From assembly GCF_947507565.1 (NCBI RefSeq), contig NC_089178.1, positions 1,674,001 to 1,738,000 of the forward strand: a stretch of 64,000 nucleotides of DNA. The letters are read 5' to 3'. The notes beneath the pieces are model-generated. The model had not been told where the DNA came from and did not search any database. It was given only the letters and a program-made list of their open reading frames with translations. The stretch is from Oscarella lobularis (Eukaryota; Porifera; Homoscleromorpha; Homosclerophorida; Oscarellidae). Below, in pieces: positions 45,388-56,075 of this stretch (positions are counted from its first letter, which is position 1; every line of letters starts with the position of its first letter). Made by a program: the position numbers and the translations under genes.

Positions 45388-46702
45388 TCACAAATCGCGT
45401 GCGTGACGGGTGATCTCCTCGACGACGTCCGGCTTGAGTAGATCTTTTACCTAAAAAGGGAGAAAGGCGTCCATCCAAAGTCCCACACTCACTAAAAGAC
45501 CATCTCCTTACGGGGTAGTTCAGAGACGCATCGTACGTGTACAAAATGCTCGTGTCATACAATGACATGCTGCGATCTGAGAGAGCTATAATACAATTTC
45601 TCAATCGTGCTATTGTTTCCCTTTCTTCTCTAGTTACGGGCTGCTGACAAGAAATACAGATAGTACGGTATTTTATTTCGAATTGGTGTACCTTTTTTGA
45701 CTCCGGTTCTTCCCAAGTCTCCATAGGCTGTTCTTCTGGTGCAATGGGTCCAATCCATATATAACCATTGTTACCTAGTATCACCGAAGCGCCGCAAGGA
45801 AGAGTGTGGAAATGGGTCTTTCGTCGTTTAACGAGAACCGGAGGTACGGTAACCATACAACCTCGGGTCAACTAAAAGTCCCTTTATTCCGCACAAGCAC
45901 AGGGGGGTTTTTTTTTTTATCTTTTTGACTCACTTTTCCGTACTTGAGACTTCGAGTGTGCAACGAAAGAGATCCGTCGCTAAATAATGACTGAACCTCG
46001 GCCTGGAAATAAGACGCCTTCCTGTTTCACTGTCTCACGCAAAAACAATTGGCACGCATACGGATATGAGATCGCCTTCAGCAAAATATTCTCGCATCAT
46101 CAACTCGTCTTCTGCGGATTTACGACGCTGGAAGAGAGAAAGAAGTGCACACGACTTCCTTCCAACACTTTTTTTTCCTTCTTACCAATACGCCTCCTGG
46201 TAGATTGACCGATGACAGCATGAGTATGGAGTCGAGTCGCGAGAAAGTGTCCACTTTCCATCGTTTCTGTCCAATCTGAAAAAGTCCTGATGTCGAGAAC
46301 GTACACCCGATTCGCTCCCCCCTACTTCTTTGATTCTTCCCACTACGACGTCGCCGATGTCGCCGTTGTATCTGAATGGCACGACGAAAGTAAAGCCAGG
46401 AGAAAATAGGAAATGCGTTTTCTTTTGCCTCGTTCGTAGAGGACGAACGCAAATGAGACGATTGACCCTCTCTACAACTCCTGCTACGGATGATTTGATC
46501 ACGTCGTCCTCGACATACGTTCCGTGACCTCTAGAAGAGCAAAGAAATGAGCGAGTTATCAGAAGGGGGTCCCTCTTTCCTACCGCATAAATCCCGTGTC
46601 GGTCGTTATGACGTCTCCTGGAGTTACAACTTGATAGCGATGATCGACCACTGCAACTGACGGCTTTGGGCGAAAGGATTCAATCACGATGTCCGTCTCC
46701 AT
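45388..46702 (-). CDS. EXOSC2: RNA exosome cap subunit EXOSC2/Rrp4
   Basis: Rrp4 is an S1/KH cap protein of the nuclear and cytoplasmic exosome. The start METDIVIESFRPKPSVAVVD (ATG 46700-46702) leads to VVTPGDVITTDTGFMRGHG. The next exons give SVAGVVERVNRLICVRPL, then RYNGDIGDVVVGRIKEV, QKRWKVDTFSRLDSILML and SSVNLPGGVL, the S1 domain. SLHTRSLKYGK follows. The KH-type end has VPPVLVKRRKTHFHTL, PCGASVILGNNGYIWIG, ETIARLRNCIIALSD and LYDTSILYTYDASLNYP. The last exon reads VKDLLKPDVVEEITRHARDL, and the stop is at 45388-45390. Each block aligns with the human protein at high identity and the length is similar. It converges with the kinase-like gene, with 53 bp between stop codons. Confidence 0.95.
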
Positions 46703-46851
46703 TATACGGGGAAAACTAACAACACATGGCGGAAGCCCCAACTGAACTGGACTGAGAGTCAAAATCATACCATACAAACGTGTAGCCTGCACCCAAAGGC
46801 GATTTTAGATAACAACAACTGTACAAGTGCTCAACAAACCCATCTTTTCTA

Positions 46852-49800
46852 CTAGAAGTCTGTTTTTGTATACTCTGCCATAGCACTCTTTACCGGCTTT
46901 CCGGACTTTCCAAATAAATGAAACACCTAAAAACCGTTTTTTAGAGGAGACGTGCACATAAATTGCATTAGACCTTGGTCAGGCGACTTTTGGCGGAACT
47001 CGCCGTCGGTGTCGCGAAGGCCTTCAAGTCTTCGGCAGATCGGCTTTTCATTCTGTGAGCTTTACCTTTGACGTCCAAAAAATCCGGCTGTTCTAGACGC
47101 GGCGGATTATTGATCTTCAAGACATTGTCAACACTTTTCTGCCGCCTTCTTCGCTCGTCGACGGCATTTCCTAATAAGAACGCGCCCAATCATTCGTCTA
47201 AGTATTGACATGCACATTGATAATCCACTTTTTTCCATTTCAGCGTCTCTTTCCTCCTTTGACATGAACGATAAAAGAACGTACTTCTCGTGGATGAATT
47301 GGGCCCGATCGCTGGGTTTCACAAAGACTGCACACGCAATTACCCATCAGACACAACATATTGTATCCTTTACCTCTTGGAGAATCCGTAAGACAAAACT
47401 CCTCGTAAACCTAAGAAATGCATCTAATAAAATAATAGCTTCTTCGACATACAGTAGGCACCTTATTTTGTCTCGCATTTCCCTGGTCAACCAGTGCATC
47501 TATCCATTCTGGTTTCCACTTGTCTAGTGTCAGTGATCGCACCTAAAAATAGACTTCAAATCGCGGCGAAAATGCTGTTTCTCGCAGCCTACTTGAGAGA
47601 CGTCAACGCCAAGACTGCGATGTGCCCCCGAGCAATCAATACATAGAGTAATACCAAGACTGACGCTACAAAACGCGCAATGCTGCATGGCATACATATA
47701 TGTATGCATGCATGGAATCTTTCCTACCTTGCCCACTTGGGATAGAGTCTTCCACAATCAGCACAGGCGTTATTACCCGGTACAGACATAATTCGTCCTA
47801 TTTCGTCTGACGGCAGGACTTCTTGTAGAGGAAGCGACGGCGATCCCTTGCGCGCACGATCGTCATCCATTCGCATGGAAATATCAGGACCGACATGAGA
47901 TGAAACGCTATGACAATATATAGCGAAAAGTTCAACGCGTCTTGTTTTCTCGCTTGCTTCGGCTGAACTTGAACTTGATTGCGCTGCTGATCAGCTCGAG
48001 AGACTATAGCGTGAGCTGTGGCATTGTTAAGCGTCGTTATCCACGATTCCATTTCGAGCGAGCTCTCCGCCTGTAGAAGAAGCGTCTTCGAAACGGATAT
48101 CACTTTGAAGCAGAAATTCCTGTCCGTCTCGTCAGGCGAAGCAGGCTGAAGAGTAAAGAAAAAAAAACAGAGACATTCGAGAATATCAAAACTGTACCTT
48201 TACAGTACACAATTGTAGATTCAACTGATGAAGTGGCTTCGCCACTCCAGGAACCTATATAGCCCGAGGCTTGAACAAAATTCAGGTGAAAGTGTCCGTG
48301 CTACCTGATTCAGCAACATTCCGTCCAAAATGTAGAAGTACTGTCTGCTAAATGATAAACCAAACGGAAGACGTGGCTCGCCGCAAAACAGGTAGCCCGA
48401 TTTTGTTGTGACTAAAGAAGCAAGCAATTGCACGCACGTACATCCATTTGTGTACTAACTTGGTGAGGCTGCCTTGGGGAGCGATGCTGTTTTCTCTAGA
48501 ATGCTCGTCGAAACCGTTGCGGCAACCTGAAGAGCACCAGCAAAGCCAGCGCTTTTTCATTTTTTATTTTGATCGACTGTCAAAATGATTCTCTAGTTGG
48601 CTCCATTACCTGGGGCCGCTTTCCCCTTCGGATGATGGAACGCGAAGATCGTGAGTTTGGAAAGTTACAAAGTCCATTGCACGTGCAGCATCCACCTAGA
48701 AGAAAATACCTTCGACTAGCAGTAGAACGTTTCAATTATTTTAGTTGGGTCACCTCTTCAACAATTTTCTTTGCGTTTGATTTATCCACATCCACTTGTC
48801 CCGTTTGCATTTTTTTAATTTGCTGGCCGGATAAACGTTTCAGAAGCCTTACGGATACAGAATGCTTGATTTACCTGCAGTTGACTAAACAAGTGAGCAA
48901 TAGGCTCTTCAATTTCCTGCAATTGAAGATAGCAGAGCTTGTGGTAGGACAACTCCGACGTGACGTAGTCCACCTAAGAAACACCGTACTGAAAGTAAAC
49001 AACACAATCGTCCAATTCCAATTAGCGTACGCATACCATTCTCTCCATAATGTCAACTTTCTTCTTTTCATGCAAAGCGTTCGTTTCGATGACGCACTGA
49101 CACGCAGTTCGATGTTGAATACGTCGACATTCGAACAAATTGCTGGCAGTCTTGCATTAATAAAAAATCCGCTTCTCTAGCAAATGCCACCTATTCTAAT
49201 CAAGTCACCGTACCTCATGGAGAGCAACGTAGTCCTTTCTCTTACACTACATTGATACAGTCAGACTAGGAATCTCCACTACCTCTCCTCATTTCTTACA
49301 CGAGAAAACTTTTCTGCTGCACTTTCAGCTTTCGAATTGCTCTTCTTATACGCAGCCATCATCTGCTTCACACCGGCTATGTCCTTCTGGAGAGAAAGAC
49401 GTCACGTAGGTGTTTCACGACGACACTTAGAACAAAGTTACCGTGACAAAGTCTTGAAGGGGCTTGATGACTCCAATGCTAGCAGTTGAGACAAATTATA
49501 TATGTACGTAGAAGCTTCATTTGCGATACTACCTTCTTTGGTCAATAAAACGCTCGCTGTGCTCCTCTAGCTGCTCAAGAGCTCCAGTGAGGGTCGTCAG
49601 AGCGTCGCTCTGATAGAGAAGAACAGACTGTGCAGGTATTGGATAATTGTCTTCTTTCTCTCTCACCATTTCATTATCCTCAACATCGAGATCGTGGACC
49701 ACGAACGTCTCCAAGAGAGACAACAGCACTGGTAAGTCATCAATCAATCAATCAATCAATCAATCAGTCGACTCCACCCTCCCTCCTTCACCGCGATTGA

Positions 49801-50032
49801 GAGCCGTGTCGCGACGGGCGAGCGCCTCTTTCTCCCTCAACGTCTCCATGAATTGAATTAGACGCGATTCGAGAGACTCGGTCATCTCCTGAGACATTCG
49901 TCGGGCCGCCAATGCAAAATAGCGAGGCGAACAAAAAAAAACAGAGTAAATACACTGTACCTCGAAAGCAGCGACTCTACTTCGAAAATAGGGACTGTCG
50001 CCTTCACAACTCGACAAGGAAATTCCTTTCAT
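46852..50032 (-). CDS. ACAP-type ArfGAP (BAR-PH-ArfGAP) without ankyrin repeats
   Basis: ACAPs sense curved endosomal membranes and stimulate GTP hydrolysis by Arf6. The first clear coding exon (ATG 50030-50032) reads MKGISLSSCEGDSPYFRSRV, the DSPxFR motif that opens the ACAP BAR domain. BAR exons include SLESRLIQFMETLREKE and LQDFVTKDIAGVKQMMAAYK, then VDYVTSELSYHKLCYLQLQ. The PH domain has TTKSGYLFCGEPRLPFG, FCFKVISVSKTLLLQAE and SSLEMESWITTLNNATAH. The ArfGAP part is seen as CADCG, then VSLGITLCIDCSGAHRSL, GVDVSQV and AQFIHEKYVLLSF. The end is a basic tail; I read the last exon as VFHLFGKSGKPVKSAM with the stop at 46852. Vertebrate ACAPs carry ankyrin repeats at this end, and none are visible here. 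Some middle joins are unverified. Confidence 0.8.
49737..49766. repeat. Tetranucleotide microsatellite (TCAA)n
   Basis: About seven tandem ATCA/TCAA units lie in an intron of the ACAP-like gene. Confidence 0.9.
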
Positions 50033-50141
50033 ATCTTTCAGTACACCCCTCTTTCGTTTGGGAGTCTGGGCGAAAGAAATTGTTGTAGTTTTAGCGTACG
50101 CGACGTTCTTCCGAAGGCGTGCCTGTTGTTAAAAATAGACT

Positions 50142-52363
50142 TTAGTCGTTGGAATGCTGCGGGCAGTCCGATTTCTTTCCGTAGTGAATGGCGGGAGATC
50201 CAGTGATTTTCTGCTTGCACTTGTAGCAGAAGCTGGTTTTGCACTGCCAACATCTGATGTGATTATTCTGCATTTCTTTCAAATTTCGCTGGTGGCAAGT
50301 GGGGCAGCGGCACACGCGAAGAAGTGCGTCCGGATTTCGACCCAGCTCACGTTCAATTCGAACAGCAGCCTAAAAGGAAAGAATAAATGAAAATGAAAAA
50401 TATTTAATTAACGCTTTATTACTAGCATGATACCTCGGGTCTTTGTTGTTCTCTTTGTCTTGGTTGAGCTCGATGCTCAATAGGATAATGATACGGATGA
50501 AGGTCAAATAACGAACATCCGCCCTCACTAAAGTGATCATAGTCGCCTGATTTTCCGCACAAGTAGCAAAACCCTCGATGACATATGGAACAGGTCATTT
50601 TATTGCACCTTTAAAAAAACAACGCCGTAAGTGAAAAAGAGTAGGCTTTGCTTGTTTCTCTTACCCGGCTATCTTCTGCACGGGTGATCTGCAGCCTGGG
50701 CATTTTGTGCTAGACTTCTTTACTGCTTGAAGCGACAGATGTTCATCTCTTTGACGTTTCCTTGCCAGTGCAGAAGCAGGGTCAGTTGCTTCTTCGTCTT
50801 CTTTGTCTGCTTTGTCGTCAGACGGCTCTTCCTCTTTAGGACAGTCGCCCTTAAAATAAATCAGCCCAATCTTGCCACCTATATGCTCCCGTACATAAGG
50901 ATACCAGATGCCAGGAATTGCGACAGTTGATGCAGAAGGAAAACAGGCAATAGGCACACTGACCGAGCGTCGATTTAACATCGTCTCGAACGACGGGAAG
51001 CTGACATCGTGGACAGTACTCGACGTCTTCCATAACGTCCAGAGATTTCTAATCAAGACGTCAAAAGATTTTCCTCGACACATAAAAGAGTCATGTACCT
51101 GAAAAGCGAGTCTTTCCCAGCGTCGAAATTCCTCGTCTCCCAAAACACTTCGAATGATATCAAGGGGCAATCGTTGATTACACTTCGTAAATGGACACCT
51201 TTCAAGATTGAAATTGTTTAGACACGTTCCACAAAAACTCTACGGGCATCTCACGTGAGTTTCTGAACCGATCCTTCCGAAACAAACATATTGCAAAAGT
51301 CGTGCATGCAACTCCGGCAGACGATATGCCGGCATTCTCGAAGTCGAAAGAAATCGTCGCCCGCCTTTTCGTCCAAGCAAATGCAGCACGTATGCCAGCC
51401 TCGTCGAAAGGCCGCCTCTTCGGCATCAAAATTGAAACGAAGGAGAGATACGAGCGTTGCTTCGATGTCTCTACACTCGGAGATCGCCCGAGGATCACGA
51501 TGAGACGAAGCAAAGACGCCTGCAGCTATGATTATCGAGTCAGTAATGCCGAGTGCTTCAGCGGCGCTGTTTTGTAGCCAGTCGACCCACGAGAATATTA
51601 TCGGTTCGCTCGGCATTGTCGTCCACATGTCGTCCAAGTGACGACACAGAGCCGATAGCTGACTGACGCTAAGCCACAAGGATGAGAGGGTGAAGAGTGG
51701 TGGTGACGAGATTGGATAGGAGGCTGGCAAAGTGCATTCAAGACAGATAGGCGGTAAGTGTTCCACGGGGATTGTAGCCACGACTCGATGGCCGGAATCC
51801 GAGCGCTGATACGACGGCTGAACGCGAGACGGATTGGCTGAGGCAACGGCCTGAGCTAGAGTGAATATCGATAACATGAAGAAGACGTCAACGTACTAGA
51901 GTACAGTACTAGACTATACCTTTGCTCTCAAGACTCGACTCGTCTTCTAAGTGCACCCAGGCTTCAAGGGTGATTTGACGTGAAGGCAGCTCGACGTTGA
52001 TCATTATCTACCCACATTCGAACAATACAGTAATGCTGTTTTAATTATGTGTACAGTATTTTAGGCTGTTTTAGGGCGTATTGTCTAGTCTAGTAGTGGA
52101 AACCGAGAGTTCAGGAAATGTCCACTATTTGTCTGCAGCGTTCTTTTAAGAAGCTGTTAGCGTGCACACGCACTAACTCGAATAGTTTTTCGACGGCTTG
52201 TTGGATTCGCTTCTTCACTGGCTAGAGGGCTTTCGATCTCGCGGTAGTCACTGCCAAGAATTGCTTCTAGAGCGGTCAACTGTTGAACAGAAAGAGTAAG
52301 ATGCAAGCTAAGCAAAAGCGCGCACACAATCACCTCATCCTCCTGCTCTGCCAAATTGCTCAT
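50142..52363 (-). CDS. RNF14: RWD-RBR ubiquitin ligase RNF14
   Basis: RNF14 is an RBR E3 that, in other animals, ubiquitinates trapped translation factors on stalled ribosomes. Exon 1 is MSNLAEQEDE (ATG 52361-52363), spliced to LTALEAILGSDYREIES, then RIMINVELPSRQITLEAWV. LPPICLECTLPASYPISSPP and LFTLSSLWLSVSQLSALC complete the RWD domain. RING1 reads CCICLDEKAGDDFFRLREC, then RHIVCRSCMHDFC. The IBR reads MEDVEYCPRCQLPVV and CAYCLFSFCINCRNSWHG. RING2 reads CPGCRSPVQKIAG, then CNKMTCSICHRGFCYLCG, holding the candidate catalytic Cys. A further cluster, HIRCWQCKTSFCYKCKQKI, follows, and the protein ends SDCPQHSND. This extra cluster resembles fungal and plant relatives more than human RNF14. Start codons of RNF14 and SURF6 are only 40 bp apart. 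Confidence 0.92.
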
Positions 52364-52403
52364 TGTTTTCGTCCAGTTGCGTTATACGGGAATTCACGAA
52401 GGC
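52364..52403. promoter_or_regulatory. 40-bp shared upstream region of RNF14 and SURF6
   Basis: The divergent start codons are 40 bases apart, so a bidirectional promoter must be very short, or transcripts start inside the opposite gene. No TATA box is visible. Confidence 0.45.
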
Positions 52404-53324
52404 ATGTCTTCACCTTCGCTCTACGAATCGCTGTCCGCTCATGCCGCCTACTTCCAGCGCATGGTTACCCTTGTTCCACCAGAATGTTATGTCGCCGTTG
52501 CGGAAAACGAGAGCAAGTACTGGGTGAACAAAAAGAAAAAGCGAAAAGCACCAAAACAACTAGCAAAAGAAGCGTCGAAGAAGGCCAAACGACTCAAGCT
52601 CGATCCGAATGCACAGAAATCCATAATTGAAATGCAGAAAGAGAAGGAAGAGGACGAAAAGAAGGAGAGCAGCTCGAGCAAACCCAATAGCAGTAGTCTG
52701 GCCGAACTGCAGAGACGACTGCAGCAGCGAATAGCCGAAGCACGCACGAAGCGAAACGCAAAGCGTGAAACTGTTAAAACGGGTCGCGTGGAGAAAACCA
52801 AAGTGAAGTCAAAGTCAAAGGCTAAGAAGGCTGTAGTGAAGTCTGCGCCGTCACGTATTACGCAGTCTCAGCGAAAGGACGGTAATCGGAAAGAAAATCT
52901 CGTGTTTAGCAATTTGGACGTGAAAGCGCGAGATCCCGCTGAGCTGGTGAAGGAGGAGGTGAGGAAGTCGAGGAAGAGGAACAAGAAGGATCCGAAGAAG
53001 CTTTTGGCTGTGGCGGAAAAGCGGCGTAAGGTGTTGGACGAGTTGAGCGCACGTGATGAGGAGAAAGCGGAGAAAAAGGGTCAAGAGGTGATGTGGAAAA
53101 AGGCCGAGTCAATGGCCAAGGGCGTTAAGCAGTTGGACGATGTGGGACTCTTGCAAAAGGCAGTGAAACGAAAGGAGAAGCTGAAGGCAAAGTCAGAGAG
53201 CGGATGGAAGAAGCGAGTCGAGACGCAGCAACTGCGACAGACGAAGCAACAGGAACTACGAAAGAAACACATAAAGGAGAGGATTGTTCAGAAAAGGAAG
53301 AGAAAAGCGGGGAAGAGACGCTAA
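52404..53324 (+). CDS. SURF6: Surfeit locus protein 6 / Rrp14, ribosome biogenesis factor
   Basis: SURF6/Rrp14 is a nucleolar RNA-binding factor needed for maturation of both ribosomal subunits. The 306-codon ORF is continuous. I chose MSSPSLYESLSAHAAYFQRM (ATG 52404-52406) because longer versions start in the RNF14 promoter or exon. It is strongly basic and lysine-rich. LAELQRRLQQRIAEARTKRN matches the conserved LRxRLxxKIxExR motif. LVFSNLDVKARDPAEL corresponds to the LIFNKVEV block, and WKKAESMAKGVKQLDD, then VGLLQKAVKRKEKLK, match the C-terminal SURF6 domain. It ends KRKRKAGKRR. It has no intron, unlike most neighbours. A likely poly(A) signal (AATAAA) lies about 25 bases after the stop. 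Confidence 0.92.
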   Translation: MSSPSLYESLSAHAAYFQRMVTLVPPECYVAVAENESKYWVNKKKKRKAPKQLAKEASKKAKRLKLDPNAQKSIIEMQKEKEEDEKKESSSSKPNSSSLAELQRRLQQRIAEARTKRNAKRETVKTGRVEKTKVKSKSKAKKAVVKSAPSRITQSQRKDGNRKENLVFSNLDVKARDPAELVKEEVRKSRKRNKKDPKKLLAVAEKRRKVLDELSARDEEKAEKKGQEVMWKKAESMAKGVKQLDDVGLLQKAVKRKEKLKAKSESGWKKRVETQQLRQTKQQELRKKHIKERIVQKRKRKAGKRR

Positions 53325-53406
53325 GTGCTTGTTTCTATACTATAGAGATAATAAAATTGATCTATATGTACAAGTACCTTTAACTGCTGGCGTCTGATTG
53401 TTCTGA

Positions 53407-54041
53407 TTAGCTAATGATGTTGCTATTTGACAGTGTCATGTCTTTTTCACTCGCTGAAAATGAGTTACTCTTGAGACGATACGCCTCCTGCAGAGGACTA
53501 AGCCACTCTGACTCGGGATCAGCTGGTTTGTCAGGAATGACTTCTTCTGGGGGAAGAGGTTTCAGCTTGCAAACGAGAATGACGATCAGGAAGCAGAGAA
53601 ATATGAAGACGGCAACCAATAAAATTACAGCAACAGTCAAATTAGACGCACCTAGAGAAAACACTTTAGAAGTCAAAGCAGGGTATTCGAGCAATGTACT
53701 CACTTGACGACTGATCATCAGAAGAAATAGCATCCGAATCAGACGAACTCAACGATTCTAAACAGACACCGCCCCATTATCCCGCCCCCAATGCCATTGT
53801 GTACGTATACTCAACAATGAACCCCATGGTCCACGGTTGAGTCGTCATACTGTATACACAGCCTAAGGAACGTAAAACTCTAGCTCATGCTTTTAAAGCT
53901 GCTGTGTATTCATCGAAAGCTCAACCACACCAAACCGGAAAACTCACTCGCTTTGACTCCTGTGTATAGAGACTGCTCGAAGAGGGTCAAGAGCATCAAC
54001 CAATAGGTCAAAAGCCAAAACAACGATCCAAAACGCAACAT
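53407..54041 (-). CDS. Small type I membrane protein, function unknown
   Basis: Not recognised. Exon 1 (ATG 54039-54041) encodes a signal peptide, MLRFGSLFWLLTYWLMLLTL, then FEQSLYTGVKA. A serine- and aspartate-rich exon follows (ESLSSSDSDAISSDDQSS), spliced in frame over 53 bp to SASNLTVAVILLVAVFIFL. That opens a single membrane helix and includes one N-glycosylation site (NLT). The cytosolic tail reads CKLKPLPPEEVIPDKPADPE, then SEWLSPLQEAYRLKSNSF, and ends SNSNIIS. Joins after exon 1 are unsettled, because I could not make the second exon (near 53820-53870) keep frame with the next. About 130-150 residues are expected. It converges with SURF6. Confidence 0.55.
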
Positions 54042-54182
54042 GGAACTTTGCTCCTCTCGATACTTTGACAGCTATAATTCGGTTAATACGGTGGACCACG
54101 CCACTCCACGTGCTCTTCAACTCCCACGCCACGTGCTACAGCATGTAGGAGAGAGTCCCGCCCCAATTCTCATACTTTAGAA

Positions 54183-54824
54183 TCATAAAGCTTTCTTCTT
54201 ATATCTGTAAACAGTCCGATATGTCAGAACGCAGAAGACATTATACGTTACTCATCAAACAAGAAATAAATTAAAGTAATTAGTATTTAGCGAACCTTTT
54301 CAGCTGTAGGTCAGCCAGAACAGAAAACCGTCTGAAAAAAAGGCTTGATTTAGATGCGTATACAGCACAGAGAAGCCCTTACCGTTCACTTTCCACATTG
54401 TGGCGAAGCTCTGAAATGCTGCGGGACAACACTCCTGCAGCGCGAGCAGCAGACGAGCGCTGCTCGCCAACTAGACGCGGACTTCTATCATGTAAAGGAC
54501 TCCGCTTCTGCAACAATTCAAAGCTTGAATAACTTCTCGTTTGAGCTACTGCTATACTGTATTACTTGTTCGCAAGGCTTCTCGTCTGCTGCTTTCTTTG
54601 TTGACAATCCCAATGCAACGACTGAAGATCCAGCGTCGAGCCAATGACTCAGCCGATTTTCGAATCTCAAGAAGCATCGATCAAACAACGACACGGCTCT
54701 GCACTTCCAAAAACTTACTCGGCGGAATCTTGCTGTGCTGAATCAAGGCTTCGTCTCAGTTTAGTCGACGTCGAACGAGCCGCCCGTAAGCACTCACTTG
54801 TAGCTGAGTGAACGGTTAGAGATC
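54183..54824 (-). CDS. Small spliced gene, not recognised (5' end incomplete)
   Basis: At least six small exons on the minus strand keep one frame across good splice sites, including donors GTAAGT and GTAAGG and a TTTTTTTCAG acceptor. Read in order they give SLTVHSATNEALIQHSKI, PPIVALGLSTKKAADEKPCE, QKRSPLHDRSPRLVGEQRSS, AARAAGVLSRSISELRHNVE and SERRFSVLADLQLKRYKKKAL, with a stop at 54183-54185. Exon limits I could fix are 54798-54824 and 54719-54754. The donor of the third intron (GTAATA) is weak. The product is basic, about 100 residues in the visible part, without a clear domain. The start codon lies upstream and was not found. A 97-codon plus-strand ORF overlaps it and is probably a shadow. 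Confidence 0.4.
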
Positions 54825-55029
54825 CTAGAGGGAAAAGTTCGTCAAAAACCTGCAACTACAGAGTAGACTCCTATTCATTAGCCTTAATAAATGTATTTGC
54901 AACGTTAGGAGATTGGTAGGGACTTAGGTGATCTACATTTTAGATACACTGTTCTAATCAAGTCCATGGATTATATTTACAGATTATTCGAATGACTGAG
55001 TACTGGCGCACCGTGTGCCGGGATGAGTG

Positions 55030-56075
55030 AGCGGGGTCAGCAGGGAATTTTTAAGCGTTGGAAGAGGATCTGGAAGCATAGATATCTATGCTGGAAGCAT
55101 TACCCCCAAGCAAAATTTTATAGAGGCGAGGTTGCCTAGCTTTCGTTTAACAATCAATAGAAAAGGTTTCACTCGCCATTTTTAAGCCTTCGCAGTAGCT
55201 AAGGCCAGCCACGCGGCGACGTAATTGGGAAACTGAGTTTTTACTTGTTAAGTCTCGCGGTAAACTGTAAAGGCCAGTTCCTTTGCCTATGAAGTCGAAA
55301 GGTTTGAGTAAAAGTCGTCTATATTTGTGGATTGGGCGAAGGGTCTCCCTTTGAGGGAAAAAGCTTAGCGACTCGTCGTTTGATCGCTAGAAGCTCAAAA
55401 ACGCATTTCTCACGCAAAGAACTACAAAAAAATAAAAAACATCGACACTTGACACAAACCCCGCGGAAGACGGTGCTATGGAGGTTTATCCGGTGACAGA
55501 GGTGCCCAGGAGCTGGGAGAGAGATGCGAGAACTAGGAAGGCGTGCCAAGTTACCCCTTGTCAAGTTAGTATATTATCAGTCTATGGGTGGGTTAACAAG
55601 TACAGGTAACTTGAAGGGCAGACTATTACGGCAAACTAAAACGTGGAACTAGGGGAGGGGTATGTGTGAGACGCAGTTACACTGGCCAACTGTTCTCTCC
55701 TGTATAAATTACAGTAAAATTACAAGGGACTGGCCAACTGTTCTCTCCTGTAATAAATTACAGTGAAATTACAAGAGACTGGCCAACTGTTCTCTCCTGT
55801 AATAAATTACAGTAAAATTACAAGCGACTGGCCAACTGTTCTCTCCTGTAATAAATTACAGTGAAATTACAAGGGACTGGCCAACTGTTTTTTCCTGTAA
55901 TAAATTACAGTGAAATTACAAGGGACTGGCCAACTGTTCTCTCCTGTAATAAATTACAGTAAAATTACAAGGGACTGGCCAACTGTTCTCTCCTGTAATA
56001 AATTACATTAGTATGGGTCGGCAATGAGTGAGGGTCGTGGCCGACCCGACCCATGCCGGCCCATGTGGGCTTCTG
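55030..56075. mobile_element. Diverged copy of a dispersed repeat carrying a minisatellite
   Basis: The left end (CAGGGAATTTTTAAG, then GGAAGAGGATCTGGAAGC) matches the start of the element at 62039-62838. GGAAACTGAGTTTTT near 55230 also recurs at 62147. The right end, CGACCCATGCCGGCCCATGT near 56040-56065, matches that element's right end. The interior contains the 49-bp tandem array and no recognisable gene; the ORFs in it look random. Ends are approximate. Confidence 0.55.
55681..56007. repeat. 49-bp minisatellite, about 6.7 copies
   Basis: Monomers starting ACTGGCCAACTGTTCTCTCC begin at 55681, 55729, 55778, 55827, 55876, 55925 and 55974. The period is 49 bp, the first unit being one base shorter. 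All but the first unit carry the inverted pair CTGTAATAAATTACAG. The last copy ends at the GANP stop codon. Confidence 0.95.

Noticed and set aside
48569-49180. 203-codon plus-strand ORF
   Set aside because: It lies antisense to BAR-domain exons and introns of the ACAP-like gene and resembles no protein.
54354-54647. 97-codon plus-strand ORF with a hydrophobic stretch
   Set aside because: The minus strand at the same place has several consistent exons with good splice sites, so this is more likely a shadow.
55681-56007. CRISPR-like array
   Set aside because: The unit repeats in full at 49 bp with no variable spacers, and the host is eukaryotic. It is a minisatellite.
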